Shown here in pieces: positions 1 through 7,403 of a stretch of 27,359 nt of DNA (the stretch's first letter is position 1; every line of letters starts with the position of its first letter). Made by a program: the position numbers and the translations under genes. The notes beneath the pieces are model-generated. The model saw nothing but the letters and a program-made list of their open reading frames with translations. It had not been told where the DNA came from and made no database searches. The stretch comes from DATHVI01 sp035461385 (lineage in GTDB: Bacteria > Actinomycetota > Thermoleophilia > Solirubrobacterales > 70-9). Where the stretch lies: positions 1-27,359 of the forward strand of contig DATHVI010000172.1 in assembly GCA_035461385.1 (NCBI GenBank), written 5' to 3'.

Positions 1-327
1 CGCGCACTGGCCCGCAACCCGGGGGTGCTGCTGCTCGACGAGCCGTTCGGCGCGCTCGACGCCCTCACACGGCTGCGCATGCAGGACCTGCTGCTCGACG
101 TGCACGCGGCCGAGCCGACCACCGTGGTGCTGGTCACGCACGACGTCGAGGAGGCGCTCTACCTCTGCGACCGGGTTGCCGTGCTGAGCCCGCGTCCGGC
201 GACGGTCGCCGCCGAGCTCGAAGGCCCGGCGCCGCGGGCGACGCCGCGGATCGCCGCGGTCACCGACCCCGGGCTCGTCGCCGAGCGCGAGCGCGCGCTG
301 CGGGCGATGCGGGGGGACGCACCGTGA
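1..327 (+). CDS. ABC importer ATP-binding protein, C-terminal part (ThiZ/SsuB/TauB type)
   Basis: The reading frame is open from the first base of the window, so the N-terminus with Walker A lies outside. What remains shows the end of the signature helix (RALARNPG), Walker B with D-loop (VLLLDEPFGALD) and the H-loop (VLVTHDVEEAL), all typical of ATPases of nitrate/sulfonate/pyrimidine-precursor importers. The protein would sit on the cytoplasmic face and drive the permease encoded next. Its stop overlaps the GTG start of the permease by 4 bases (GTGA), implying translational coupling. The substrate is inferred from the binding protein two genes downstream, not from this fragment. Confidence 0.93.
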   Translation, partial: RALARNPGVLLLDEPFGALDALTRLRMQDLLLDVHAAEPTTVVLVTHDVEEALYLCDRVAVLSPRPATVAAELEGPAPRATPRIAAVTDPGLVAERERALRAMRGDAP

Positions 328-1109
328 GGGCCCTGCGCTCGGCCCTGCCGCCGGCCCTGATCGTCGTCGCGCTCCTCGCCGCGTGGGAGCTCGCCGCGCG
401 CTGGGACCTGATCGCCGACGCGCTCGCGATCAAGCCGTTCCTGGTCCCGTCGCCGACCGACATCGCCGCCGCGCTCTGGGAGCACCGGTCGCGGCTCGCC
501 GACAACGCCTGGGTGACGCTGCAGGAGGTCCTGCTCGGGTTCGCGATCGCCCTCACCGCCGGTGCCTGCTACGCGGTCGCCCTCCACCGCTGGCCGGCGC
601 TCCGACGCGCCTTCTACCCGCTGCTGATCGGCTCGCAGACGATCCCGATCATCGTCATCGCCCCGATCCTCGTCGTCTGGCTCGGATACGGGATCGGCCC
701 CAAGCTCGCGGTGATCGCGCTGATCTGCTTCTTCCCGATCACCGTCAACACGCTCGACGGCCTGCGTTCGGTCGACCCCGACCTGGTGCGGATGATGCGC
801 AGCCTCGACGCGAGCCGCTGGCAGATCCTGCGCCGGGTCGAGGCCCCGACCGCGCTGCCCTACTTCTTCAGCGGCGCGAAGATCGCGGTCGCGGTGGCGC
901 TGATCGCCGCCGTGTTCGCCGAATGGGTCGGCGCCAGCGCCGGGCTCGGCCACATGATCAGGATCTCCTATTCCCAGCTCCTCACCGACCAGACATTCGC
1001 CGCGGTCGTCGTCCTCGCCGCGTTCGCGGTCGCCCTCTTCGGCGTCCTCTCGCTGCTCGAGCGCAAGCTCGCCTGGTGGGGCGAGGACGGTGGTGATGGG
1101 ACGAGATGA
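324..1109 (+). CDS. ABC importer permease (ThiX/SsuC/TauC family)
   Basis: A 261-aa inner-membrane protein with a GTG start overlapping the ATPase stop. It has an N-terminal helix (residues about 10-25) and several further hydrophobic segments. The permease loop runs DLVRMMRSLDASRWQILRRVEAPTALPYFFSGAKIA, which matches the EAA motif (EA...G...) of BPD transporter permeases contacting the ATPase. Length is normal for the SsuC/TauC/ThiX group. It ends with a 4-base overlap with an in-frame ATG at 1106, but the better start of the next gene lies 78 bases past its stop. It forms the channel for the substrate delivered by the lipoprotein at 1187-2206. Confidence 0.92.
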   Translation: MRALRSALPPALIVVALLAAWELAARWDLIADALAIKPFLVPSPTDIAAALWEHRSRLADNAWVTLQEVLLGFAIALTAGACYAVALHRWPALRRAFYPLLIGSQTIPIIVIAPILVVWLGYGIGPKLAVIALICFFPITVNTLDGLRSVDPDLVRMMRSLDASRWQILRRVEAPTALPYFFSGAKIAVAVALIAAVFAEWVGASAGLGHMIRISYSQLLTDQTFAAVVVLAAFAVALFGVLSLLERKLAWWGEDGGDGTR

Positions 1110-1175
1110 GCTGCGACGAAGCCGGGCGCGGCGCTGCGCCCGGCCTGGCGCGGGAACAAGAAACACGAGATGACC

Positions 1176-1181
1176 AGGAGG
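1176..1181 (+). promoter_or_regulatory. Ribosome binding site fixing a TTG start
   Basis: AGGAGG lies 5 bases before TTG at 1187. The ATG at 1106, in the same frame, would add 27 polar residues before the signal peptide and has no comparable site. Confidence 0.75.
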
Positions 1182-1186
1182 ATCAG

Positions 1187-2206
1187 TTGAGAAAGCGCCC
1201 ACTGTCGATCATCGTCGCGATCGCCGTCGCGGCGGCCGCGATCGCCGCCGGCTGCGGTGAGAAGTCCGAGGACGTCGCCGCCGAGCCGGAGTCGTTCGAC
1301 CTCGCGCTGGACTGGTTCCCGAACCCCGACCACGCCGGGATCTTCACCGCGCTCGAGCGCGGCTACTTCGAGGAGGCCGGGCTCGCGGTCGAAGCGCGAA
1401 CGCCCTCCGACCCGTCGGCGCCGATCCGCCAGGTCGCCGCCGGCCGCGCCGACCTTGCGATCTCCTACGAGCCCGAGGTGATCCTCGCCCGCAACGAGGG
1501 ACTGCCTGTGGTCGCCGTCGCCGCGCTCGCCGCCGAGCCGCTGACCTCGCTCGTCTCGCTCCCCGGCGAAACGCCGATCCGCGACCCCGAGGACCTCCGC
1601 GGGAAGACCGTCGCGACCGCGGGCATCCCCTATCAGGCCGCGTACCTCGAGGCGATCCTCGACGCTGCCGGCCTCGGCCCCGACGCCGCCGAACGGATCG
1701 ACGTCGGCCTCAACCTGTTGCCGGCCCTGCTCGGGGGCCGCGCAGACGCCGTCCTCGGGATGTTCTGGAACATCGAGGGGGTCGACTTGGAGGAGCGCCG
1801 CAGGCGGCCGATCATCTTCCCGGTCGACGAGCTCGGAATCCCGCCCTACGACGAGCTCGTCCTCGTCGCGAGCACCGACGCGATTGCCGAGGACCCGGAT
1901 CCGATCCGGCTGTTCATCGCTGCCCTCGAGCGCGGGACCCGCGATGCCGCGGCCGACCCCCGTGCCGCGGCCGATGCGGTCCTGGCCGCGAACCGCGACC
2001 TCGACCCCGGGCTCACCCGCGCCCAGGTGCGGGCGACGCTGCCGGCGCTGACCGGCCATCCCGAAGGGCAGCCCTACGGCTACATGCGCCCCGGCCAGTG
2101 GGAGGAGTTCGCCGCCTTCCTCGCCGACAACCAGCTCGTCGAGCGCCCCCTCGCCGCCGGCGACCTGCTGACCAACGAACTGCTTCCGGGCGAGATCCCG
2201 GAGTGA
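1187..2206 (+). CDS. NMT1/ThiY-like substrate-binding lipoprotein of the ABC importer
   Basis: 339 aa from a TTG start chosen because of AGGAGG 5 bases upstream. The N-terminus (MRKRP, hydrophobic run, IAAGC) is a lipoprotein signal peptide, so the protein is anchored outside the membrane. The mature domain starts LALDWFPNPDHAGIFTALERGYFEEAGL, which closely follows the LDW.PN..H.G...A...GYF motif of the THI5/NMT1 family. In that family ThiY binds thiamine pyrimidine precursors (formylaminopyrimidine), and relatives bind other small ligands. With the permease and ATPase it completes an importer. The pyrimidine-precursor substrate is inferred from the motif; no thiamine gene or TPP riboswitch is visible here. 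Its stop faces the stop of the glycosylase gene 15 bases away. Confidence 0.88.
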   Translation: MRKRPLSIIVAIAVAAAAIAAGCGEKSEDVAAEPESFDLALDWFPNPDHAGIFTALERGYFEEAGLAVEARTPSDPSAPIRQVAAGRADLAISYEPEVILARNEGLPVVAVAALAAEPLTSLVSLPGETPIRDPEDLRGKTVATAGIPYQAAYLEAILDAAGLGPDAAERIDVGLNLLPALLGGRADAVLGMFWNIEGVDLEERRRRPIIFPVDELGIPPYDELVLVASTDAIAEDPDPIRLFIAALERGTRDAAADPRAAADAVLAANRDLDPGLTRAQVRATLPALTGHPEGQPYGYMRPGQWEEFAAFLADNQLVERPLAAGDLLTNELLPGEIPE

Positions 2207-2221
2207 CCCGGGCTCGCCGGG
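2207..2221. terminator. Short hairpin between convergent genes
   Basis: CCCGG (2207-2211) pairs with CCGGG (2217-2221) around a 5-base loop, between two facing stop codons. There is no T-run. It could act as a weak bidirectional terminator. Confidence 0.3.
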
Positions 2222-3136
2222 CTACGCAGCCATCCGCAGCGGCGGGCCGGCGGCGATCCGGCCGTGCCAGCGGGTGAGCATGAACGAGCCGGCGAGGCCG
2301 CGGTAAGGAGCGTAGGGGGCGAAGTACTCCTCGATCTCCGGAACCGTTGCCCGGCGGCCGAGGCCGGCGAGGCGACCGACGAGCTTGACGTAGGCGAGGT
2401 CGCCGGCCGGGAGCGCGTCGGGGTCGCCGCGACCGTGGAAGCCGAGGCACTGGACGGTCCACGGGCCGATCCCGGCGAGGCGGAGGAGGCGCCGGTCGTC
2501 GCCGGCGCGCGCCGGGTCCGCCCGGCCGAGTGAGACCTCCCGCGCACAGCGGATCAGCGCCGCCGCCCGCGACGGCGCGAGGTCGATCGAGGCGAGCTCA
2601 GCCGGCGCGCGCCCGGCGATCACCGCAGCCCCGGGCACGTCGCGCAGCTCCTCCGCCCCGATCCGCCGACGCGGGCCCCAGCGGCCGACGATCCGCCGCT
2701 GGATCTCCGCCGCGCGCGAGGACTCGATCAGCTGCTCGGTGACCGCCCACGCGAGCGCCTCCCACGGCCACGGACGACGCCGCGGCCGGTGCCAGGGCCG
2801 CGCCCGAACCGCCGGTCCGACCCGCGGGTCGCGGCTGAAGGTCGCGTAGAAGTCGCTCAGGTCCTCGTCGACGCCGAGCGCGAAGCGCATCCGCTCGATC
2901 GCAACCTCGAGCAGATCGCGCGCGACCGGCGCCTCATCGCCGGCGGTCGCTCTGAAGACCACCCGGTCGGGCGCCGGCTGGCGGACGCCGACGGCGATCG
3001 GCTCGCCGTCGACGTGCAGCAGGCGCAGCAGCGCACCCGCCGTCGGACGGCGCATGACGCCGTCGCGACCGGCGCGCGGGAGACGGTAGGGCCACCGCGG
3101 CCGCACCTCGACCTCGACCCGCGGCGCCGCCGCCAC
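2222..3136 (-). CDS. DNA-3-methyladenine glycosylase II (AlkA-like, HhH-GPD)
   Basis: 304 aa from the GTG at 3136, which follows the stop of the upstream small gene by 7 bases. An alternative GTG lies at 3106, and the frame is open further upstream. The N-terminal part (VEVEVRPRWPYRLP...GVMRR) resembles the AlkA_N region of actinobacterial homologues. The HhH-GPD core shows WEALAWAVTEQLI, the helix-hairpin-helix loop LAGIGPWT (about residues 221-227) and the catalytic aspartate in PAGDLA (about D246). These enzymes excise alkylated bases such as 3-methyladenine in base-excision repair. No Ada domain is fused. The start is less certain than the identity. Confidence 0.87.
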   Translation of the reverse strand: MAAAPRVEVEVRPRWPYRLPRAGRDGVMRRPTAGALLRLLHVDGEPIAVGVRQPAPDRVVFRATAGDEAPVARDLLEVAIERMRFALGVDEDLSDFYATFSRDPRVGPAVRARPWHRPRRRPWPWEALAWAVTEQLIESSRAAEIQRRIVGRWGPRRRIGAEELRDVPGAAVIAGRAPAELASIDLAPSRAAALIRCAREVSLGRADPARAGDDRRLLRLAGIGPWTVQCLGFHGRGDPDALPAGDLAYVKLVGRLAGLGRRATVPEIEEYFAPYAPYRGLAGSFMLTRWHGRIAAGPPLRMAA

Positions 3137-3143
3137 GGCGGGC

Positions 3144-3467
3144 CTACTTGTTCCCGAGAACGTGGACGTCGACAAGGAACGAACGGCTGGCGACGACACG
3201 CTGCGCCGGCTCCCGCCGGCCCAGCAGGCGCCGCCCGGAGCGCCGACGTAACCCCGCGCCGCGCGTCGCCCGGACGGCGGCGACGGTCGCCGCCCCGGCA
3301 ACCATCCCCGCCCCGGCGGCGATCGCCGCCGTCCTCACCTCGCCCTTCCACGGCGAGATCCCGGCCGGTGCACGGAGCGCGGGTAGCCGCCTCGTCGCCG
3401 TCCCCTCGACCTCGGCCTCCGGCGCCGGCTCCTCGATCGCCTCGCCCTCCAGCAGCTCCTCGACCAT
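3144..3467 (-). CDS. Small conserved membrane protein of unknown function
   Basis: 107 aa if started at the ATG at 3467; a TTG 9 bases upstream is also possible. It has an acidic N-terminus (MVEELLEGEAIEEPAPEAEVEG), one hydrophobic glycine/alanine-rich segment (TAAIAAGAGMVAGAATVAAV, about residues 46-65), an arginine-rich stretch, and a C-terminus ending SRSFLVDVHVLGNK. I do not recognise a named domain. The layout suggests a single-helix membrane protein. It precedes the AlkA-like gene by 7 bases on the same strand, so the two may be co-transcribed. The ribosome binding site is weak, so the start is uncertain. Confidence 0.6.
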   Translation of the reverse strand: MVEELLEGEAIEEPAPEAEVEGTATRRLPALRAPAGISPWKGEVRTAAIAAGAGMVAGAATVAAVRATRGAGLRRRSGRRLLGRREPAQRVVASRSFLVDVHVLGNK

Positions 3468-3643
3468 GACGGCCAACTCTAGAGGTGCGCGAGGACGGCC
3501 GCGGGGCTGACCCCGGCGGACCCCGGAAACTGCGGGGAGAAGCCCTGGTCGACGAATGCGGCGTTCGGCGAGTTTGTGGCGCATACCGCCACCAACCCGC
3601 CACTCGCGCTCAGCCCGGCCGACCGAGGCTCGGCGCCGACCGG
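3468..3643. other. Intergenic stretch with short inverted repeats, no gene seen
   Basis: It lies between two minus-strand genes. It contains CGGGG/CCCCG (3502-3515), CCCCG/CGGGG (3521-3537) and GTGGCG/CGCCAC (3576-3592), plus a near-tandem GACCCCGG. The first two could end transcription from the GNAT gene. No T-run and no clear promoter were found. Confidence 0.35.
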
Positions 3644-4780
3644 CTAGCCGAGCGGCTGCTCGTAGATCCGGTAGCGCTTGACGACGGTTCCGCCCATCCC
3701 CTCCATCGCCCGGTTCATCGACTTGTTGGTCTCGAGGATCCAGCCCATGTGACCGTGGTCGATCCCGCCGGGCTGCTTCGCGTTGTCGAGGTGGCGGACG
3801 TAGAGCGCGGCGGCGACACCGAGGTGCTGGTACTGCGGCAGGACGCCGAGCGCGAAGACCCGGACGCGGTCGATGTAGCGGCGGCGGAGCAGGAAGTGCC
3901 ACCACCCGGCGGGCAGCAGCCGGCCGTTCATTCGCGCGAGCGCCTGGTTGATGTCGGGCAGGGTGATCGCTCCGCCGATCGGCTTGCCGTCGAGCTCGGC
4001 GACCATCGTCCACTGCTCGTCGAGGACCGGCTTCAGGCTCGCGGTCTGGAACCGCCGCTCCTCGTCGGTGATCGGGACGAAGCCCCAGTTGCGGCCCCAG
4101 GCCTCGTTGTACACCCCCATCAGCCGGGCGAAGTCGGAGTCGATGTCGCGCCGGCGGACGTTACGGACGACGACTCCCTTCTCACGCGAGCGCTCGGCGG
4201 CGGCGTGGATCAGCGGCGCGAACTGGTCGCCCTGCTTGAGCTCGCCGAGGTGAAGCGACCACATCAGCAGGTCGATCGCCTTCGTCATCCCGAGCCCCTC
4301 GAGCAGATCCCGGTAGTAGGGTGGATGCCAGGGCTCGAGGATCAGCGCCGGCTGGTCGAAGCCGTCGACGAGCAGCCCGCACTCGTCGTTGGTGGTGAAG
4401 TCCATCGGGCCCAGCAGCCGCTGCCGCCCGCGGTCGCGAGCCCAGCCGCGCGCCGCGTCGACGAGCGCGCGGGCGACATCGGGATCGTCCTCGGCCTCGA
4501 AGAAGCCGAACATCGCGTCGCTTCCGCCCTGGAACTCGTCCCACCGCTGGTCGACCTGGGCGCTGATCCGCCCCACCACCTCGCCTCCGCGCTCACAGAG
4601 GAAGTACTCGGCATCGGCATGGTCGAAGAACGGGTTGCGCCGCCGATCGAGGAACCGGCGGCGCTCGAAGACCACCGGCGGGACCCAGCGGGGCGAGTCG
4701 CGATGGAGCCGGAACGGCAGCTTGATGAACCGGGTGAGGTCGCGGCGGCCGCCCACCGGCCGGATCGAGATCGTCGACAC
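3644..4780 (-). CDS. BcerS/YghO-like GNAT-fold protein (candidate ceramide synthase)
   Basis: 378 aa from a GTG start. The sequence has the marks of the YghO family: an N-terminal PFRLHRDSPRWVPP, an internal LLGPMDFTTNDECGLLVDGFD...EPWHPPYY block, and a GNAT-like C-terminal half (FALGVLPQYQHLGVAAALY) ending WILETNKSMNRAMEGMGG...KRYRIYE. Caulobacter bacterial ceramide synthase, which N-acylates a sphingoid intermediate, belongs to this family as I recall. The gene diverges from a serine-palmitoyltransferase-like gene 93 bases away, the same pairing as in sphingolipid clusters. The function is inferred from family and neighbour; other acyltransferase roles remain possible. TAGCTT lies 8 bases before the start, which would fit a leaderless transcript, but this is speculative. 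Confidence 0.82.
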   Translation of the reverse strand: MSTISIRPVGGRRDLTRFIKLPFRLHRDSPRWVPPVVFERRRFLDRRRNPFFDHADAEYFLCERGGEVVGRISAQVDQRWDEFQGGSDAMFGFFEAEDDPDVARALVDAARGWARDRGRQRLLGPMDFTTNDECGLLVDGFDQPALILEPWHPPYYRDLLEGLGMTKAIDLLMWSLHLGELKQGDQFAPLIHAAAERSREKGVVVRNVRRRDIDSDFARLMGVYNEAWGRNWGFVPITDEERRFQTASLKPVLDEQWTMVAELDGKPIGGAITLPDINQALARMNGRLLPAGWWHFLLRRRYIDRVRVFALGVLPQYQHLGVAAALYVRHLDNAKQPGGIDHGHMGWILETNKSMNRAMEGMGGTVVKRYRIYEQPLG

Positions 4781-4873
4781 GACGCGGCAAGCTACACCTC
4801 CGGAGAACCCCTACGCCGCCTCCTCCGCTCCCGCAGACAGCCTCGATCGCGCCCTGGTGCGACACTTTCGGCC
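4781..4873. promoter_or_regulatory. Divergent promoter region of the putative sphingolipid pair
   Basis: This 93-base gap must hold the start signals for both divergent genes. On the minus strand TAGCTT sits 8 bases before the GTG at 4780, the spacing expected of a leaderless promoter. On the plus strand no clear -10 or ribosome binding site precedes the ATG at 4874. Confidence 0.35.
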
Positions 4874-6136
4874 ATGGAGAAGACAACCTCAGCATCGGTC
4901 GACGTGTTCGAGAAGGCGCGTACGCACGACCGCGCCGAGCAGCTCGAGGCGGCGAAGCAGGCCGACCTGCTCCCCTACTTCCGGCTGATCGAGTCCGAGG
5001 CCGGCCCGCTGATGGAGATCGAGGGTGACGAGAAGGTGATGCTCGGCTCGAACAACTACCTCGGGCTGACCGGCGACGAGCGGGTCAAGCAGGCGGCGCG
5101 CGACGCGCTCGAGCTCTACGGCACCGCGCTGACCGGCTCGCGGTTCATGAACGGGACGACGCCGCTGCACCTCGAGCTCGAGCGCGAGATCGCCGACTGG
5201 ATCGGGACCGAGGACGCGCTCGTGTTCACAACCGGCTACCAGGTCAACCTCGGGACCCTGGGGACGATCCTCGAGCCCGGCGACACGGTGATCTGCGACT
5301 CGGGCGACCACGCGTCGATCCTCGACGGCTGCCGCCTCTCCGGGGCCCGGCTGCGCCCGTTCCGCCATAACCAGCTCGACAAGCTCGAGAAGATGCTCGG
5401 CCGCGCGGCCGACGACGCCGGCGGGACGCTGGTCGTCGTCGACGGCGTCTTCTCGATGGAGGGCGACATCGCCCCGCTGCCGGAGATCGCCGACCTCGCC
5501 GAGCGCTACGGGGCGCGGCTGATGGTCGACGAGGCGCACGGGGTCGGGGTGCTGGGCGCGCGCGGCGTCGGCGCGAGCGAGCTGCTCGGCGTCGAGGACC
5601 GCGTCGACCTGAGGATGGGAACGTTCTCGAAGAGCCTCGCCTCGTGTGGCGGCTTCATCGCCGGCCCCGCCGACGTCGTCGAGTACCTGCGGATCGCGGC
5701 CCGCGCGTTCATGTTCACCGCCTCGGGCGTCCCGGCGGCGGTCGGGGCGGCGCTCGGCGCGCTGCGGATCATCCGCGGGCCCGAGGGGCCCGCGCTGCTC
5801 GCCCGACTGCTCGACAACGCCGCCTACCTGCACCGCGGGCTGACCGAGCTCGGCCTCGAGGTGGTCGAGCCGACGCGGCTCCCCGACGGCACCGAGGTCG
5901 TGACGCCGATCGTCCCGGTGGTCGTCGGCGAGGACTGGCAGGCGGTGACGCTGTGGAAGGCGCTGTTCGACGCCGGCGTCTACACCAACGTCGCCCTCCA
6001 CCCGGCCGTCCCTCCGGGCGGGGCGCTGCTGCGGACGTCGCTGATGGCGACCCACGAGCGCGAGCACCTCGACCGCGCGCTCGAGATCTTCGGCCGCGTC
6101 GTCGAGGGCTTCCCCGAGTTGCCCCGCCCGGGGTAG
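4874..6136 (+). CDS. Serine palmitoyltransferase-like PLP enzyme (alpha-oxoamine synthase family)
   Basis: 420 aa from ATG 4874; the frame is open far upstream, but that part has the composition of an antisense frame. Visible motifs: MLGSNNYLGLT (about 56-66), GSRFMNGTTPLHLELE (88-103), the PLP-stacking His in DHAS (H146), DEAHGVGVLG (D219, H222), and the Schiff-base lysine in GTFSKSLASCGG (K253). GSRF.NGT and TFSKS fit bacterial serine palmitoyltransferases better than biotin-type AONS or KBL. The expected reaction is decarboxylative condensation of an amino acid, probably serine, with a long acyl thioester. The divergent BcerS-like neighbour supports a sphingoid product. AONS-like or CqsA-like activity is the alternative. 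No biotin genes are nearby. Confidence 0.87.
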   Translation: MEKTTSASVDVFEKARTHDRAEQLEAAKQADLLPYFRLIESEAGPLMEIEGDEKVMLGSNNYLGLTGDERVKQAARDALELYGTALTGSRFMNGTTPLHLELEREIADWIGTEDALVFTTGYQVNLGTLGTILEPGDTVICDSGDHASILDGCRLSGARLRPFRHNQLDKLEKMLGRAADDAGGTLVVVDGVFSMEGDIAPLPEIADLAERYGARLMVDEAHGVGVLGARGVGASELLGVEDRVDLRMGTFSKSLASCGGFIAGPADVVEYLRIAARAFMFTASGVPAAVGAALGALRIIRGPEGPALLARLLDNAAYLHRGLTELGLEVVEPTRLPDGTEVVTPIVPVVVGEDWQAVTLWKALFDAGVYTNVALHPAVPPGGALLRTSLMATHEREHLDRALEIFGRVVEGFPELPRPG

Positions 6137-6142
6137 ATTCGC

Positions 6143-6162
6143 CTTGTCCAGTTTCGGACAAG
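6143..6162 (+). terminator. Perfect 7-bp hairpin after the SPT-like gene
   Basis: CTTGTCC (6143-6149) pairs with GGACAAG (6156-6162) around AGTTTC, starting 7 bases after the stop. There is no T-run, so it may be a terminator of the actinobacterial kind or an operator. Confidence 0.45.
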
Positions 6163-6226
6163 AGCCTGGGACGCAAGAAAACCTTGCTAGTAGCGAACGA
6201 CTTGCCCGCCGAGTGACGGTTCCAGG

Positions 6227-6256
6227 TTGACTCCGACCGGCTCAAATCAATAGGTT
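6227..6256 (+). promoter_or_regulatory. Candidate sigma-70-type promoter of the mIHF gene
   Basis: TTGACT (6227-6232) and TAGGTT (6251-6256) are separated by 18 bases. Transcription from here would give a leader of about 140 bases before the ATG at 6402. A second possible -10 is the TATACA near 6365, without a good -35. Confidence 0.4.
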
Positions 6257-6401
6257 GCCGCGCACGCCGGACGCACCCGGGGCAGGGAGCGGACGGGGGC
6301 AGTAGAGAGGCAGTCCCGGCCCACCCTGAGCGACTCGGTCGCAGGGCGCGAAGGCGTTCGAATCTATACACCCCGAGCCTTCGCTCAGAGGAGGACTGAC
6401 G

Positions 6402-6746
6402 ATGGAAGCTGCCAGCACGACCCTTGCCCCTGGCCGCATCGAGCGGCGCACCCCCCAGCACATGGAAGCGCTCGCTCATGCGAACCGGGTGAGGCTCGCG
6501 CGCGCTGCACTGAAGCGAAGGATCGCCGCCGGTGAGCTCGACACCGCGGAGGTCGTCCGGACCTGCCCGTGGGAGGTCGAGACGATGGCCGTCGGTGAGC
6601 TCCTGCGCAGCCAGCGCCGGTGGGGCCGCACCCGGGCGAGGAAGTTCCTCTTCTCGCTCGCCCTGAACGAGAACCGGACCCTCGGCCGCCTGACCGAGCG
6701 CCAGCGGCGGATTCTCGCCGACGAGCTCGGCCGGAAAATCCGCTAG
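6402..6746 (+). CDS. mihF: mIHF-type integration host factor (nucleoid protein)
   Basis: 114 aa, ATG preceded by AGAGGAGGA with 6 bases spacing. The C-terminal 90 residues match the actinobacterial integration host factor family: RVRLARAALKRRIAAGEL, then VGELLRSQRRWGRTRARKFLFSLALNENRTLGRLTERQRRILADEL. This includes the helix-two-turn-helix that grips DNA and the L..L..RQR ending. mIHF bends and compacts DNA and is unrelated to HU-type IHF. The CPWEVETM segment in place of the mycobacterial insertion is typical of Thermoleophilia-like relatives as I recall them. The gene stands alone with its own long leader and a strong terminator, fitting a highly expressed housekeeping gene. Confidence 0.88.
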   Translation: MEAASTTLAPGRIERRTPQHMEALAHANRVRLARAALKRRIAAGELDTAEVVRTCPWEVETMAVGELLRSQRRWGRTRARKFLFSLALNENRTLGRLTERQRRILADELGRKIR

Positions 6747-6761
6747 CGCCGTCGAGCGTCA

Positions 6762-6802
6762 CGTGCACCGCCCGCCTGCCCCAGCGGCGCGGGCGGTGCG
6801 CG
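6762..6802 (+). terminator. Strong GC-rich terminator hairpin after mIHF
   Basis: GCACCGCCCGC (6765-6775) pairs perfectly with GCGGGCGGTGC (6789-6799) around a 13-base loop. Three further outer pairs, one of them G-U, extend the stem. It begins 16 bases after the mIHF stop. No T-run follows. Confidence 0.65.
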
Positions 6803-6809
6803 CTCCGAG

Positions 6810-6870
6810 AATCTCTTGCGGCCGCCTGCGGCGGCCTTACAACATGCTGCTTTCGGGGCTAGGGCCCCTC
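6810..6870 (-). repeat. Structured intergenic repeat, copy A
   Basis: Read on the minus strand: a hairpin GGGGC/GCCCC (6868-6855), a linker containing AGCAGCATGT (6851-6842), a second hairpin GGCCGCC/GGCGGCC with a 3-base loop (6836-6820), then GCAAGAGATT (6819-6810). Copy B at 13891-13972 on the plus strand has the same order and nearly identical linkers but different, still fully paired stems. The mIHF terminator hairpin lies next to it, as a third hairpin does in copy B. It sits between two convergent genes. Confidence 0.6.
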
Positions 6871-6884
6871 ACTGGAAGATCTGG

Positions 6885-7403
6885 CTAGCGCCGCGGCGCC
6901 TTGGCCCGGAACGCGTAGCCCCCCGAGCGGGCGCGGAACGCGCGCATCAGCGCCCACGCCGCCGCCGCGTAGACGCCGCCGCCGATCAGCACCCGGACCG
7001 GCGGCCCGAGCGAGTCGGGCCCGGCGAAGAACAGCGCCCCGAGGGCGATCACAGCCGGCACGCCGGCGAGCAGCAGGGTGTGCGAGCGGTAGCCGGCGAA
7101 GTGCTCGCGGACCGCAACCTCGAGCGCGCCGATCGAGGCGATCGCGAAGCCGGCGACGACGAGCGTCGCCTGGCGCGACCCCGAGGCGGCGAGAAAGCCG
7201 ACGACGAGCAGCACCGCGCCGACGAAGATCGCGAGCTCGGAGAGCGGGAACGACCCCCAGGGCGGCGCCGGCCGCTCGGCGGGCTCGCCGCGCCGGGGCC
7301 TGCGCGGCGGCGGCTTCTCGGTCGTCGGCCGGGCGCCCGCCTCGCCCGCCTCGTCCGGCGGCCGGCGGCGGCGCCGGCGGCGCTTACGCTTCCGCGAGCT
7401 CAA
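6885..7403 (-). CDS. Four-helix membrane protein of unknown function
   Basis: 172 aa from a TTG at 7403 that overlaps the end of the upstream gene by 20 bases; no strong ribosome binding site supports this exact start. The first 50 residues are extremely basic and proline-rich (SSRKRKRRRRRRR, then PPPRRPRR). About four transmembrane segments follow: LAIFVGAVLLVVGFLAA, LVVAGFAIASIGALEVAV, TLLLAGVPAVIALGALFFA and VLIGGGVYAAAAWALMRAF. I recognise no named family. The basic tail presumably faces the cytoplasm. The overlap implies co-expression with the DNA-distal coiled-coil protein at 7384-7911. Confidence 0.6.
   Translation of the reverse strand: MSSRKRKRRRRRRRPPDEAGEAGARPTTEKPPPRRPRRGEPAERPAPPWGSFPLSELAIFVGAVLLVVGFLAASGSRQATLVVAGFAIASIGALEVAVREHFAGYRSHTLLLAGVPAVIALGALFFAGPDSLGPPVRVLIGGGVYAAAAWALMRAFRARSGGYAFRAKAPRR

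Noticed and set aside
159..1202. A 347-codon minus-strand frame
   Set aside because: It is antisense to a normal ABC permease gene and has no recognisable motif.
3485..4873. A 463-codon N-terminal extension in frame with the SPT-like gene
   Set aside because: It is antisense to the BcerS-like gene and low in complexity. The PLP enzyme has its normal length from ATG 4874.
6137..6401. A riboswitch or tRNA in the mIHF leader
   Set aside because: No cloverleaf or known riboswitch core was recognisable by eye; only short hairpins.
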